A DNA stretch of 64,000 nt, taken from positions 1-64,000 of IMG/VR virus record IMGVR_UViG_3300020578_000058. One strand, given 5' to 3'. This document shows positions 34,232-43,284 of this stretch, piece after piece. The notes beneath the pieces were generated by a model. That model had not been told where the DNA came from. It saw only the letters and a program-made list of their open reading frames with translations, and did no database searches. Position numbers and translations under genes: made by a program. The stretch's first letter is position 1, and every line of letters begins with the position of its first letter. This DNA comes from a virus.

Positions 34232-37200
34232 ATGGCTACGCAGGACAAGAACCTGATCGTTCTCAACAGCGGTCAGTTGGAGAAGGCCGCCGCCACCGAC
34301 ACCATTCGGGTTTACAGCCTGACGGTGGACGCGGGCGCCGACATCACGGGCGACACCAAGATCACGGGTGATCTGGAAGTCACCGGCACCATTGTCAGCA
34401 AGGACACCGAGAACGTCGTCATCAGCGATGCGTTCCTCGACCTTGCTTTCGGCAACACCACGACCACGCCCTCGGCGGGTGGTATCACCGTCACGATGAA
34501 CCGTGCCTCGGGCTTCACGCTTGAGACGGTCACGGCCTTCACGGCGGGTTCGGCTCCCACTACCCCCCCGACCTTCACCGTGTCGGGCGGCTCCACCGCT
34601 CTCGCGGCTGGCGACATTGTTGCCATCACGGGTGCAACCGATGTGAACAACGACGGCTTGTTCGTCGTTGCGGGCGTTGCGGCTGGCGTCGTGACCATCA
34701 AGGGTATCGGCGGCACCTCCCCGAGCGGCTCTGTCCCCTTCGTGCAGAACCAGTTCACGGCGGGCACGGCGCAAACTGCTTCGGCCTACAAGGTGGACCT
34801 CTCGGCCTTCGCGTTTGCGGACGGCACGGCCTCCTTCAAGGAGCCGGGTGGCGCTTCTTGGGGCAAGGGCACCTTCGTCACGGCCTACGCCTCGAACGCC
34901 ACCGAGAGTGACTTCACCGGCAACGGCGATTGGGACTCGGCAGCGCAGACCTCCTTGCAGGAGGCGTATATCGTCGGCAACACCATCACCACGTCTGTTG
35001 GTGAGGGCGATGTTGTTGTTGCGGGCACCGAGAAGTTGGATGTGACCGCCACGGGCGGCGTGTCCATCAGCACCATCCTCGACCTCAACGGCTCGATGGA
35101 CGCCGATGTTACCACCTACGATGTGGACGCCTCTGGCGCGTACACGGTCACGGCGGGCGCAGCGTCGAAGATCAACACCACGGCTGGGGACTTGACCCTC
35201 GACGCCGAGGCGGCGAGCCTCGTCCTCGACGGTGGTGAAGCCGCTGCCGACGCGGTGCGTATCGTCGCTTCCAACGCGGGCGGCGGTATCGACATCGACG
35301 CGGGCACGGCGGGTATTGCCCTCGACAGCACCGGGGCCATCAGCCTCGCTGCGGTTGGCGCTTCGGACTTCACGGTGGCGGGCAACCTCACCTTGGAGAC
35401 GAGCGGCGCGGGCATCACCGATGTGAAGTCGGCTGCCGAAGTGCAGGTCACCACGCTCCTGCTCGATGTGAACGCCTCGGGCGCGGTCGAAGTGAACGCC
35501 GCTGCGGCTTCGCACTTCACGGTCGCGGGCGCTGCCCTCACCCTGTCCACCACCACGAGCGGCAACCTCGTTCTCGGCGCCGCTGGCAACATCGACGCCG
35601 ACGCCGTGCAAGTCACCGTTGACGCCACCAACTTGGTGTCCATCGGTGCCGGTGCCGCCTCCAACTTCACCGTGTCCACGGGCGACCTGTCGCTCACCGC
35701 CACGGCGTCTTCGGTGGTCATCACGGGCGGCGAGGCCGCTGCCGACGCCGTGACCATCACCGCTTCCAACGCGGCGGGTGGCCTCGACCTCAACGCGGGC
35801 ACGGGTGGCATCACCCTCGACACCTCGGGCGCGTTGAGCCTCGACTCGACCGGCACCGCCTCCAACCTGTCGCTCACCGCGAACGACGCTGGCACCGCCA
35901 CGTTGACCATCGCGGCGACCAACGCGGGTGCGGGCGTTGCCGACCTCGACATTGACGCGGACGGGGCCATCACCGTTGACGGTGCCTCGTTCAGCGTTGA
36001 CGGTACGAGCGCGTCGAACATGACCGTGACGGGGGGCAACCTCACCGTCAGCACGGTCACGAGCGGTGTTCTCGCCGTCACGGCGGCGGGCAACCTCGAC
36101 ATGGACGCGGGTGGCGCCGTCACCCTCGACGCCTCCGGTGGTTCCATCAGCATCGGCGGCAACGCCAACGCCCACGGGATCAACATCGGCACGGGTGCGG
36201 CGGCTCGCACCATCACGGTCGGTAACACGACGGGGGCCACCGCCCTCGATGTGAACCTCGGCACGGGTGGTATGACCGTTGACACGCAGTCCGGCGGGGC
36301 CATCAGCCTCGACGCGGTGGGTGCGGCCTCCAACTTCTCGGTTGACGGCGGCAACCTCACCCTGTCCACGGCCACGAGCGGCAACCTCATCCTCGCCTCG
36401 GCTGCTGCCGTGGACATGGACGCGGCGACCGATGTGACCGTTGACGCGGGCGGGCTCATCAGCCTCGACGCGGCGACCTCCTCCAACTTCACCGTCACGG
36501 GCTCGGGTCAGGACTTGACCCTCGCGGTGGCGGGCGGCGGCGCGCAGAAGTTGGTGGCTTCTTCGGCGGGTACGGGCGCGGACGCGGTTCGCGTCAACGC
36601 CTCGGCAGGCGGTATCGACATCGACGCTTCGGCGGGCGGCATCACCGTGGACACCACGGGCGTTCTGTCCCTCGACGGCGGTGACTTCACCGACCTGACC
36701 ATGAGCGCCAACAACGCCGCGGGCAAGACCCTCACCATCGAGGCCAAGAACGCGGGTGCGGGCACCGCCAACATCGCCGTGAAGGCCAAGAGCGTCATCC
36801 AGTTGGGCGACTCGTCCACCTACTCCTCGGCGTTCATTCAAGCGCAGCACTTCCTCGTGTTCCAGCAGGCCGCAGGCTTGGATGTCGAGGCGGGTGAGGC
36901 GTTGGCGCAGGGTGATGCGGTTGTCGCCAAGTGGGACGCGGGTGCCTCCAAGGTCCGCTACTTCAAGGCGGCGAACAACGCCGGTTCCGACTTGGAGCGC
37001 AATGTCCACGGCATCGCGCAGAACCCGGCGGGTGCTGCGGGCAACATGATCAAGATGGGCTCCGTGCCCGGCGTGCAGATGACCACCGCTCTCACCAGCC
37101 TCACCAGCGCGGACATCGGCAAGCCCCTGTTCCTCGGAACGGGTGGTGCGCTCTCGGTCACCCCGCCGACCGCTTCGGGCACCTCGGTGTTCCGTGCGGG

Positions 37201-37282
37201 CTTCGTGATCAGCCACAACGGCGGTCCCGGCGGCAAGGCCATTGTGCTGTTCCAGCCGCAGTTCATCGCCAAGATCCTCTGA
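34232..37282 (+). CDS. Large beta-repeat fibre protein, probably a head fibre
   Basis: 1016 residues; ATG 34232 with AGAGG upstream. The N terminus ('TGDTKITGDLEVTGTIVS', then 'ISDAFLDLAFGN') is a typical phage-fibre entry. From about 240 to 880 there are many degenerate repeats of 20-30 residues based on '(S)xxGxxSLDATxxSNFTVxGxxLTLST', which should form a long beta helix or beta roll. The last 130 residues ('LDVEAGEALAQGDAVVAKW', 'GIAQNPAGAAGNMIKMG', 'IGKPLFLGTGGALS') look like a DUF2190-type capsid-decoration domain. That pairing suggests a fibre fixed to the head. Repeats are GC-rich and prone to recombination. Confidence 0.7.
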   Translation: MATQDKNLIVLNSGQLEKAAATDTIRVYSLTVDAGADITGDTKITGDLEVTGTIVSKDTENVVISDAFLDLAFGNTTTTPSAGGITVTMNRASGFTLETVTAFTAGSAPTTPPTFTVSGGSTALAAGDIVAITGATDVNNDGLFVVAGVAAGVVTIKGIGGTSPSGSVPFVQNQFTAGTAQTASAYKVDLSAFAFADGTASFKEPGGASWGKGTFVTAYASNATESDFTGNGDWDSAAQTSLQEAYIVGNTITTSVGEGDVVVAGTEKLDVTATGGVSISTILDLNGSMDADVTTYDVDASGAYTVTAGAASKINTTAGDLTLDAEAASLVLDGGEAAADAVRIVASNAGGGIDIDAGTAGIALDSTGAISLAAVGASDFTVAGNLTLETSGAGITDVKSAAEVQVTTLLLDVNASGAVEVNAAAASHFTVAGAALTLSTTTSGNLVLGAAGNIDADAVQVTVDATNLVSIGAGAASNFTVSTGDLSLTATASSVVITGGEAAADAVTITASNAAGGLDLNAGTGGITLDTSGALSLDSTGTASNLSLTANDAGTATLTIAATNAGAGVADLDIDADGAITVDGASFSVDGTSASNMTVTGGNLTVSTVTSGVLAVTAAGNLDMDAGGAVTLDASGGSISIGGNANAHGINIGTGAAARTITVGNTTGATALDVNLGTGGMTVDTQSGGAISLDAVGAASNFSVDGGNLTLSTATSGNLILASAAAVDMDAATDVTVDAGGLISLDAATSSNFTVTGSGQDLTLAVAGGGAQKLVASSAGTGADAVRVNASAGGIDIDASAGGITVDTTGVLSLDGGDFTDLTMSANNAAGKTLTIEAKNAGAGTANIAVKAKSVIQLGDSSTYSSAFIQAQHFLVFQQAAGLDVEAGEALAQGDAVVAKWDAGASKVRYFKAANNAGSDLERNVHGIAQNPAGAAGNMIKMGSVPGVQMTTALTSLTSADIGKPLFLGTGGALSVTPPTASGTSVFRAGFVISHNGGPGGKAIVLFQPQFIAKIL

Positions 37283-37304
37283 TCTTTCGGTGAACTGAAA
37301 CCAG

Positions 37305-37344
37305 CGGGGGTGGGGGGTGAGAGCCCTCCATCCCCGTTCGGTTT
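37305..37344 (+). terminator. Intrinsic terminator after the fibre gene
   Basis: A 13-bp stem with two G-U pairs (37305-37317 with 37324-37336), loop TGAGAG, followed by TTCGGTTT. It closes the fibre transcription unit. Confidence 0.8.
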
Positions 37345-37371
37345 ATGGGTATTGTCCACCTCGGAGGCTAC

Positions 37372-37875
37372 ATGGCTACGCCCGCTACCCAACCTGTCGC
37401 CAACAAGCAGATGCGTGTCGGGCTCGGAGAAGCCATTCAACGCCTCTTGCGAGTTGAGGCCCGTCTTATGAACGGCTTTGCCGCCGTCGAAGAAGAAGAC
37501 CTCGCGCAGCGACAACTCATTCTTGACGCGCTCAACCTCACGCAACTTGACCTCGGGTTCGACTGCGACGGGGACGACATTCCCGACACGGTGGACATTT
37601 TTGAGAAGGCGGCGCAGACCTCGTGCTGCCGCATTGTCACCGAGGCCCCCAAGCAGAAGAAGGCGAAGGGCAAGTCCCGTGTGGCCGAGGAGAAGGCGGC
37701 GGCTCCTGCGCCCGTCTTTGAGGTGGTGGCCCCCGCACCTGCGCCCCCCGAACTTCCGCCGGTTCCCGCCCCGGCTTCCGAGGCGCAAGCAGACACCAAC
37801 CCCACCGCCAAGAAGCAACCAAAGAAGTCCAAGGGCTTCTTCGGAACGCTGTTCGGCGGCTCCAACGACGAGTGA
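37372..37875 (+). CDS. Protein with calcium-binding-like loop and Pro-rich tail
   Basis: 167 residues from ATG 37372 (GGAGG upstream). An N-terminal helical region is followed by 'DCDGDDIPDTVDIF' at about 64-77, a Asp-x-Asp-x-Asp loop like thrombospondin type 3 or dockerin calcium sites. The C-terminal 70 residues are Pro/Ala/Lys-rich and end 'GFFGTLFGGSNDE'. GGGTATTGT at 37347-37355 is a possible promoter between the terminator and this gene. Role unknown; likely virion-associated. Confidence 0.5.
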   Translation: MATPATQPVANKQMRVGLGEAIQRLLRVEARLMNGFAAVEEEDLAQRQLILDALNLTQLDLGFDCDGDDIPDTVDIFEKAAQTSCCRIVTEAPKQKKAKGKSRVAEEKAAAPAPVFEVVAPAPAPPELPPVPAPASEAQADTNPTAKKQPKKSKGFFGTLFGGSNDE

Positions 37876-37883
37876 GGTGACCC

Positions 37884-38219
37884 GTGCCGACCTTCCTGTT
37901 TCTTTGTGCGGCCTACGGCTTGTGCTTCGGGCTCATGAACGACAAGGCACCTCTCGTGCCCTTGCTTCGCAAACTTCCGCTGTTCCCTGACGCGGAGGGG
38001 CGGACCTTCTTCTCGCGCATGTTCGCATGTCCCTACTGCACGGGGTTCCATGCAGGGTGGCTCACTTGGTTGCTCCTGCGCCTGCCGGGACACCTCGTAG
38101 CAGGGGGCCTCGACCCTCTCGTGCTCGGGGGTGAGGTTCTTGCTCACGCCTTTGCGGCGAGTGCGTTCTGCTACCTTGCGGACATTGTGGCCCAATGGGT
38201 CGAAGAACAGACTTCCTGA
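37884..38219 (+). CDS. Membrane protein with CPYCTGFHAGW motif
   Basis: 111 residues from the GTG at 37884 (GAGG upstream). It has a hydrophobic N-terminal segment, a central 'CPYCTGFHAGWLTWLLLRLPG' region (21 residues, 49-69) and a hydrophobic C-terminal segment, so two or three membrane spans. This matches small phage and bacterial membrane proteins of the DUF1360 type. It could take part in lysis or in changing the membrane, but no lysis partner is seen. Confidence 0.6.
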   Translation: MPTFLFLCAAYGLCFGLMNDKAPLVPLLRKLPLFPDAEGRTFFSRMFACPYCTGFHAGWLTWLLLRLPGHLVAGGLDPLVLGGEVLAHAFAASAFCYLADIVAQWVEEQTS

Positions 38220-38237
38220 CCCTTACCGGGTGCGCGC

Positions 38238-38537
38238 ATGTCCCGTCCTACTGACAGCAGGGCAATGGTCCGGTGTGAGGTGACAATGGGGGGCGAAAGC
38301 CCCTTCGGCACCTACGCCAATGCCTTCCGCATTGTCCCCGACAATGAGCATGAGGTGTTCTTGGACTTTTGCATCTACTCGGCGCACACCAACACCGCCC
38401 AAGTGGTGTCCCGCGTCCGCGTGGCCGTGGAGTTCCTTGCGACCGTGCAAGAGCGGATTGCTCGGGATGTTGAAGCCGCCCCGACGCGCAATACGCTGTT
38501 TTTGGTGAACCTTCCGAACGGTGGTGAGGAGAACTGA
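38238..38537 (+). CDS. DUF3467-like small protein
   Basis: 99 residues. The core 'TYANAFRIVPDNEHEVFLDF' followed by 'VVSRVRVAVEFLATVQERIARDV' fits the DUF3467 family (conserved Tyr-Ala-Asn and Leu-Asp-Phe, then an Arg-Val helix). These short proteins occur in bacteria and phages with no known function. ATG 38238 is the annotated start; the 3' end is two bases before the next gene. Confidence 0.55.
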   Translation: MSRPTDSRAMVRCEVTMGGESPFGTYANAFRIVPDNEHEVFLDFCIYSAHTNTAQVVSRVRVAVEFLATVQERIARDVEAAPTRNTLFLVNLPNGGEEN

Positions 38538-38538
38538 C

Positions 38539-38955
38539 ATGCCCGTTGCGCGTGGCACCAACGCTATCGGAACAGGGGCCTTCGTTACGCTCCCCAATGT
38601 GCTCGCCTCGGAGTCATTGGCTACGGGGCTGGCCGTAGGGCTGAACCCCTCGGGAGAAGTGGTGCGGTGCTCGGCGGCTACTCTCGGCTACACCTTCCTT
38701 GGGTTCATGTTGACAAGCGCGGCAACCGGCGCTCCTGTCTCCATTGTCTCCATGCGCGGGTCCGCCGTCGTGCCCGTGGTCGAAGGCGGCGGGCCGCTCA
38801 CCCCCGGCGACAAGGTGTTCCTCTCGGGGACTTTGGGCGAAGTGTCGCACACGCCTCCCACGGGCGCGGGCTTCACCTCGGTCCAAGTAGGCATTGCGAC
38901 CTCGGCCACGCAAATGGTTCTGCTCACCGACCAACGGGTGCTGTTGCTCGGGTGA
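38539..38955 (+). CDS. DUF2190-like capsid decoration protein
   Basis: 138 residues from ATG 38539 (GGAG eight bases upstream). The arrangement 'ESLATGLAVGLNPSGEVVRC', 'GYTFLGFMLTSAATGAPVSIVSMRG', 'LTPGDKVFLS' and 'VQVGIATSATQMVLL' fits small head-decoration proteins. It resembles the C-terminal domain of the 34232 fibre, which suggests both bind equivalent sites on the capsid. Confidence 0.55.
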   Translation: MPVARGTNAIGTGAFVTLPNVLASESLATGLAVGLNPSGEVVRCSAATLGYTFLGFMLTSAATGAPVSIVSMRGSAVVPVVEGGGPLTPGDKVFLSGTLGEVSHTPPTGAGFTSVQVGIATSATQMVLLTDQRVLLLG

Positions 38956-39009
38956 GGCGGGTACGGTTCTTCACCCGCTCTCGCCTTTCCTTTCAGTCAG
39001 GAGAACTTC

Positions 39010-40068
39010 ATGCAAGCCGACACCGCGTTCCGTGCCTACCGCGCCATCTACAAGATTCATGTGGGAGGATTGGAGCGGGACATTCTCAAAGACGATGTGG
39101 TTCACTTCGACGGGACGAGCATGAAGGTGGGCGACAAAGCGGTGGAAGCCCCCACGCTCGTCGCCGCTATCAAGGTCGGGTGGCTTGTTCCCTTTGACCA
39201 GCAGGGGGGCGAGTACAAGCCTGCACCGGCCAATGTGCAGATGCACAAGGCGGCTCCTACCGGCCCCGAGCGCAAGCCCATCGCCAAGACCGTCGTTCAC
39301 GACGAGGAGCGCGATGTGGGCCACCTGTCCCGTGTCCGTGGTGCGAACGCCCCCGAGACGCACACCGCGAAGAACGCGGGCATGACCCACAAGGCTGCGA
39401 GCGCCAAGGAGGAAGCAGGCTCCGTGGACGACGGCGTGGTGGTCGGGCGTTTCAAGACCCCTGCGCGTGCCGGGGCCATTGAGGTGGGCAAGGACGATCA
39501 GCGCGTGATACGCGACCTTGACCCGCTCACGGGTCGCAAGTTGGAGAGCCTCGTCGTCAAGACGGCTACGGGGGATGTGCAGGAACCTCGGGTGGGAGAC
39601 ACGCTGGACGAACTTCTGCCCGACGCGGCTTCGTCCTCTGTGCCCGATCCGGGCACCACCGACCCTGACACGCGCGCCCGCAACTACCGGGACATGGACA
39701 CCCGCGCCAAGACCTTCGTGGGCAGTTCTTCGGTCGGCGGCATGGAGGAGGGCACCGTTATCGGCAAGGTCGGCACCAAGACCGCGACTTCCGAGAAGCA
39801 GGAGGCCCCCGCTATCGAACTCCCCGCCGAGAAGCAGGAGGAAACCGTCGTGGACGAGGTGCCGCCCGAGGCCATCGTCCAAGCCAAAATCGAGATGATT
39901 CAACAGTTCGTGCCGGGGTTCTCGTGGGACATGAAGGAGAACTGGATGGTGCGGGCCAAGACCGCCCTCGACAAGTACAAGGGCAACATGCCGGTTCTCA
40001 ACGCCATTCTGTCCATTGAGACGCCCCCCGTCCGCAAGCGCATCATGAAGGCGCTCTACGGGGAGTAG
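39010..40068 (+). CDS. Conserved phage virion protein
   Basis: 352 residues from ATG 39010. The N terminus 'FRAYRAIYKIHVGGLERDIL' then 'DDVVHFDGTSMKVGD' and 'LVAAIKVGWLVP' is a compact beta domain that I recall from virion clusters of other large phages. The middle is polar and disordered, full of Lys, Glu and Asp. The last 60 residues fold as helices ('AKIEMIQQFVPGFSWDMKENW'; 21 residues at about 296-316). A promoter-like GGGTACGGT lies at 38959-38967. Confidence 0.55.
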   Translation: MQADTAFRAYRAIYKIHVGGLERDILKDDVVHFDGTSMKVGDKAVEAPTLVAAIKVGWLVPFDQQGGEYKPAPANVQMHKAAPTGPERKPIAKTVVHDEERDVGHLSRVRGANAPETHTAKNAGMTHKAASAKEEAGSVDDGVVVGRFKTPARAGAIEVGKDDQRVIRDLDPLTGRKLESLVVKTATGDVQEPRVGDTLDELLPDAASSSVPDPGTTDPDTRARNYRDMDTRAKTFVGSSSVGGMEEGTVIGKVGTKTATSEKQEAPAIELPAEKQEETVVDEVPPEAIVQAKIEMIQQFVPGFSWDMKENWMVRAKTALDKYKGNMPVLNAILSIETPPVRKRIMKALYGE

Positions 40069-40130
40069 GCTCTTTCGGTGGCGCGGCTATCCCCCACCAC
40101 ACCGTAGGCGTGTGAGAAGGAGCGGTAGCC

Positions 40131-41084
40131 GTGCCCCGTAAGTCCGCAAGCACAGGTACACCCCTCGCGTGGTCGCTCCTCACCGAAGGGGCGACCAACG
40201 CCTCGTTGGAGGCGCACCGCTTGCGGCAGATGGTGAACCGGCTGCTCGTGCTCGTGGAGGCGTCCGAGAAGCGCGACCACCTGTACGAAGTGGCCGGGGA
40301 CATCATCGTGGACTTCCCGCGCCACTTGCAGAACCTTGAGCGGCACCTCGACCGGCTCAACTACGCGCTTGCCTCGGTGGGGAAGAAGCAGTACCGCGAC
40401 CGCATCCCCCTCACCGACAGGTACAAGGTGGACTACGCCATGCAAGACGCGGCGTTCCCCCTTGTCTCGGACGAGGCCCAAAGCCCGTTCCCCCCGCCGA
40501 AGCCCGAGACGGCGGCGCAGCGGGTGGCTCGGCGCTACGCCCAACAACGGCGGGCGGACCTGTCCCCGCCTCTCGGCGTCCCCGGCGGGCCGTGCCAAGT
40601 CATGAGGCGCATTGAGGACCGGGTGCGGAACCCGAGGGTGCGGGAAGAACTCATTGAGGATGTGGAGAGCGGCGGCGACCTCGACAACCAAGAGGCGTCG
40701 AAGGTCTACTCCCTTGAAGGTGAGAAGGGGGTGGACGGCACCCCCTTCAAGAGCCTCGTGCTGACCGCCCATGTGCAGTTTCGCATGGATCAACGCGCCG
40801 TGTCGGTGGCCGATGTGAAGGCGGCGCTGCTCAAGTTCCACGAGGCTTACGGCAAGGAGAAGTCCACCAACTCGCCCAAGTGGAAGGCGTGGGAGCAAGA
40901 CCTCGACCGAGGGGAGCCTATTCGGTGGGACTCCCCCACGGGGCTGACCGTGGTGTTCACCGCTCGCGCGGTGGGTGTGGACCCCAAGGGGCGCAAGTTG
41001 CGGCAGGCTACGCTCGTGACGACCTACTGGACCGGCAAGCCGAACCCCCGTCCGACCCCGGTGAACTCGTGCCCCGCCATGTGA
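40131..41084 (+). CDS. Protein with C-terminal DUF4258-like domain
   Basis: 317 residues from the GTG at 40131 (AAGGAG upstream). The N-terminal 110 residues are helical ('RQMVNRLLVLVEASEKRD'). 'AAQRVARRYAQQRRADL' resembles the recurring RVAAR helix. Residues about 200-310 contain 'LTAHVQFRMDQRAVSVADVKAAL' (part) and 'GLTVVFTARAVGVD' ... 'LVTTYWTGKPNP', which fits the DUF4258 / RelE-like alpha-beta fold used by mRNA interferase-type toxins. Whether it is active is unknown. It overlaps the next gene by 4 bp. Confidence 0.5.
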   Translation: MPRKSASTGTPLAWSLLTEGATNASLEAHRLRQMVNRLLVLVEASEKRDHLYEVAGDIIVDFPRHLQNLERHLDRLNYALASVGKKQYRDRIPLTDRYKVDYAMQDAAFPLVSDEAQSPFPPPKPETAAQRVARRYAQQRRADLSPPLGVPGGPCQVMRRIEDRVRNPRVREELIEDVESGGDLDNQEASKVYSLEGEKGVDGTPFKSLVLTAHVQFRMDQRAVSVADVKAALLKFHEAYGKEKSTNSPKWKAWEQDLDRGEPIRWDSPTGLTVVFTARAVGVDPKGRKLRQATLVTTYWTGKPNPRPTPVNSCPAM

Positions 41085-43111
41085 AGGACGCGGCGAGCGC
41101 CGTGCCGGGCATTTCTACGGTTGTCTCGGACAAGTCGAAACTCAACCTGCCCACCGACATTGACCGGGAGAAGGAGAGTGTTCTGCCCCCCGGCTCCGCA
41201 CACCCCGGCAGCGGCGGGCGGGACATTCGACAGCGGTTTGAGTTCAACACCCCTGACAACGACATTGACAAGCGCCCTCGCACCAAGGGGGTGGAGGGGG
41301 ACCAGTACGGCAACCCGTCAAAGGACGATACAGCGGGCGTCACGCGGCGCACCATGACGGCGTTTCTGACCAAGACCGCCTTCATGGAGATGGTCGCTCG
41401 GGTGGTCGAAGCCTACCAGCGGCGGCGTGTTCGCACGCGCAAGCAGCGGGGGCGTGCCCGCACCAAGTCGCGGCAGTACTATCAGCGGAACCGCACGAAA
41501 ATCAAGATGCGGAGCCGCGCTTGGCGCAGGCGGAACAAGAACAACGCGCAGCACAAGGCGAATGTCCGGCACTACCGGAAGCACCCGAGTATGCACCGCC
41601 GTCTTGCGTGGCAGACCACGACGACACAGCCGACCTTCCAGCACAAGCAGAACCCGCAGAAGAAGCGCAAGGACAACCGCGCGTACAAGGCGCAGCGCAG
41701 CCTCAAAAACAAGAAAGCCCTCATTCGCTACCACAAGTTCTGCAAGCACAACTCCATGTGCTTGCGGCAGCGGGAGCAGCAGCGGGAGCACCCCAAGCGG
41801 TTCAAGCGCAGGCCCTTCCGCACCGAGGAGCAAGTGAAGAAGGACCGGCGGGAGCGTGAGCAGGCGCAGCGGGACAAGCAGGCGCAGTTCGACACGGGCG
41901 GGTCGCTCTTGGTCGGGCAGAGTGTCGGCTTCTCGCTCGCCCCGAGCATGGACGCTGCGTATGTGAACAACATCAACCCCGAGACGGGCGAGGTGACTTT
42001 CACTTACGAGGTGGAGGACGCCACCGAAGTCCCCGAGCAGGGCACGCTGCCTTTGCCCGTGTTCTTGGAAGCGGCGGTGTTCTACGACGACGAGGGCGAG
42101 GACGCCTTCTTCGACCTCATTGACACCACGCTCGGGGTGGAAGCCTACGAGGAGTTGGACGAGGCGACCGTGCAGGCGTGCGCGGTGCTATTTGACCACG
42201 ACCCTGACGCCCCTGACTTCCAAGCCCGGTGTCGCCGCCTGCTCGACGGAGGAGAACTTGCCAAAGCGGACCCCGGTGAACTCCGCAGCGTGCTCGACCT
42301 CGTGGTTCGTGCCCCCGAGGGCGAGGACATTCTCGACGCTGTGACGCGGGTGGCCCGTCGCAAGTTGGCGGGTGACCTCATCCTTTACGACAAGGAGAAC
42401 CCGAAGCAGGAGACAGACCAACCGGGAGCCAACACGCAGTATTCGGCTGTGGGGCCGGGGACTTATCAGCGCAAGCCTGACGAGAAGGAGGGCTTGCCAA
42501 GTGGTAGTCAGATGCCTGACAACCACACGGACAATGTTCCCGCAGGTTCGTCCCGCGTCGTGCCCAACGGGCAAGGGCAAATGTGGTCGGGGGACGCGAC
42601 CTACATGCAGGCGTCCCTTGGCTCCGGTGCGCGCCACAAGGTCGCCGTGACCATTGCAGAACTGCTCTCGGCAACCGACCCCGCCGTGGTGGTTCGTGGC
42701 AAGGGCATTGTGCCCAAGTTGAAGCGGGCGCGGCCTGACAAGGGATTTTGGGCGTTCACGGTTTCCGGTAGCAAGGGTGCTACCTACACCGTGAAGGTCA
42801 AGGCTGTCGTGAAGGGCGCAACCAAGTACATTGAGAAGGGGCAGGTGCAGGTGTCCTGCACCTGCGAGTTCTTCCGGTGGCAAGGCCCCGAGCATTGGGC
42901 CAAGGTTCAGAAGTACCTGTACGGGAAGCCCGTGGGCACGGCAAGCAAGCCCTCGGTCAAAGACCCCGACGCCCGCAACCGGATTTGTAAGCATGTCGCA
43001 GGAGTGCTCTCCTTCGCACGCAAGAACAAGTACCGGGTGGCTTCGGAGAATCACCTTCCGGCATGGGTGCTCGACACCGAGTGGGTTCCCGTCCTCGACG
43101 CGGGGGGGTAG
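41081..43111 (+). CDS. Basic protein with SWIM-type zinc motif
   Basis: 676 residues if started at the GTG overlapping the previous stop; an in-frame GTG at 41069 is possible. Residues about 100-270 are extraordinarily basic (runs of Arg, Lys, Gln, His; e.g. 'RTRKQRGRARTKSRQYYQRN') and should bind nucleic acid. A short acidic beta domain follows. The C terminus has 'VQVSCTCEFFRWQGPEHWAK' then '...RICKHVAGVL', a SWIM-type Cys-x-Cys...Cys-x-His site with a long loop. Possibly an internal virion protein that contacts the packaged DNA. Confidence 0.55.
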   Translation: MKDAASAVPGISTVVSDKSKLNLPTDIDREKESVLPPGSAHPGSGGRDIRQRFEFNTPDNDIDKRPRTKGVEGDQYGNPSKDDTAGVTRRTMTAFLTKTAFMEMVARVVEAYQRRRVRTRKQRGRARTKSRQYYQRNRTKIKMRSRAWRRRNKNNAQHKANVRHYRKHPSMHRRLAWQTTTTQPTFQHKQNPQKKRKDNRAYKAQRSLKNKKALIRYHKFCKHNSMCLRQREQQREHPKRFKRRPFRTEEQVKKDRREREQAQRDKQAQFDTGGSLLVGQSVGFSLAPSMDAAYVNNINPETGEVTFTYEVEDATEVPEQGTLPLPVFLEAAVFYDDEGEDAFFDLIDTTLGVEAYEELDEATVQACAVLFDHDPDAPDFQARCRRLLDGGELAKADPGELRSVLDLVVRAPEGEDILDAVTRVARRKLAGDLILYDKENPKQETDQPGANTQYSAVGPGTYQRKPDEKEGLPSGSQMPDNHTDNVPAGSSRVVPNGQGQMWSGDATYMQASLGSGARHKVAVTIAELLSATDPAVVVRGKGIVPKLKRARPDKGFWAFTVSGSKGATYTVKVKAVVKGATKYIEKGQVQVSCTCEFFRWQGPEHWAKVQKYLYGKPVGTASKPSVKDPDARNRICKHVAGVLSFARKNKYRVASENHLPAWVLDTEWVPVLDAGG

Positions 43112-43139
43112 CACCCCTCTTTACGGGTAGGGGTGGGCC

Positions 43140-43250
43140 ATGCTCACCTTCCTGTCCGGCTTCGCCTGTGGGGCCATCTCTACGGCAGCGTTTGTCGTCG
43201 TGCTTTGCTTCGCGCTCGACCGGGCGGTGCAGCCTCCGAACGGCGGGTAG
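43140..43250 (+). CDS. 36-residue single-span membrane protein
   Basis: ATG 43140 to TAG 43250. Residues 3-26 ('LTFLSGFACGAISTAAFVVV' and on) form one clear membrane helix, followed by 'LDRAVQPPNGG'. AGGGGTGGG lies just upstream as ribosome site. Size and shape fit a small holin-like or membrane-modifying peptide, but nothing nearby proves lysis. The stop codon overlaps the next promoter-like GGGTAGCGT. Confidence 0.5.
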   Translation: MLTFLSGFACGAISTAAFVVVLCFALDRAVQPPNGG

Positions 43251-43284
43251 CGTCCACCCGTCAACAAACGGAGTTCTATTCCCC

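Noticed and set aside
34202-37216. 1004-residue open frame opposite the fibre gene
   Set aside because: Mirror of the repeated fibre codons; low-complexity Arg/Gly/Val composition and no ribosome site.
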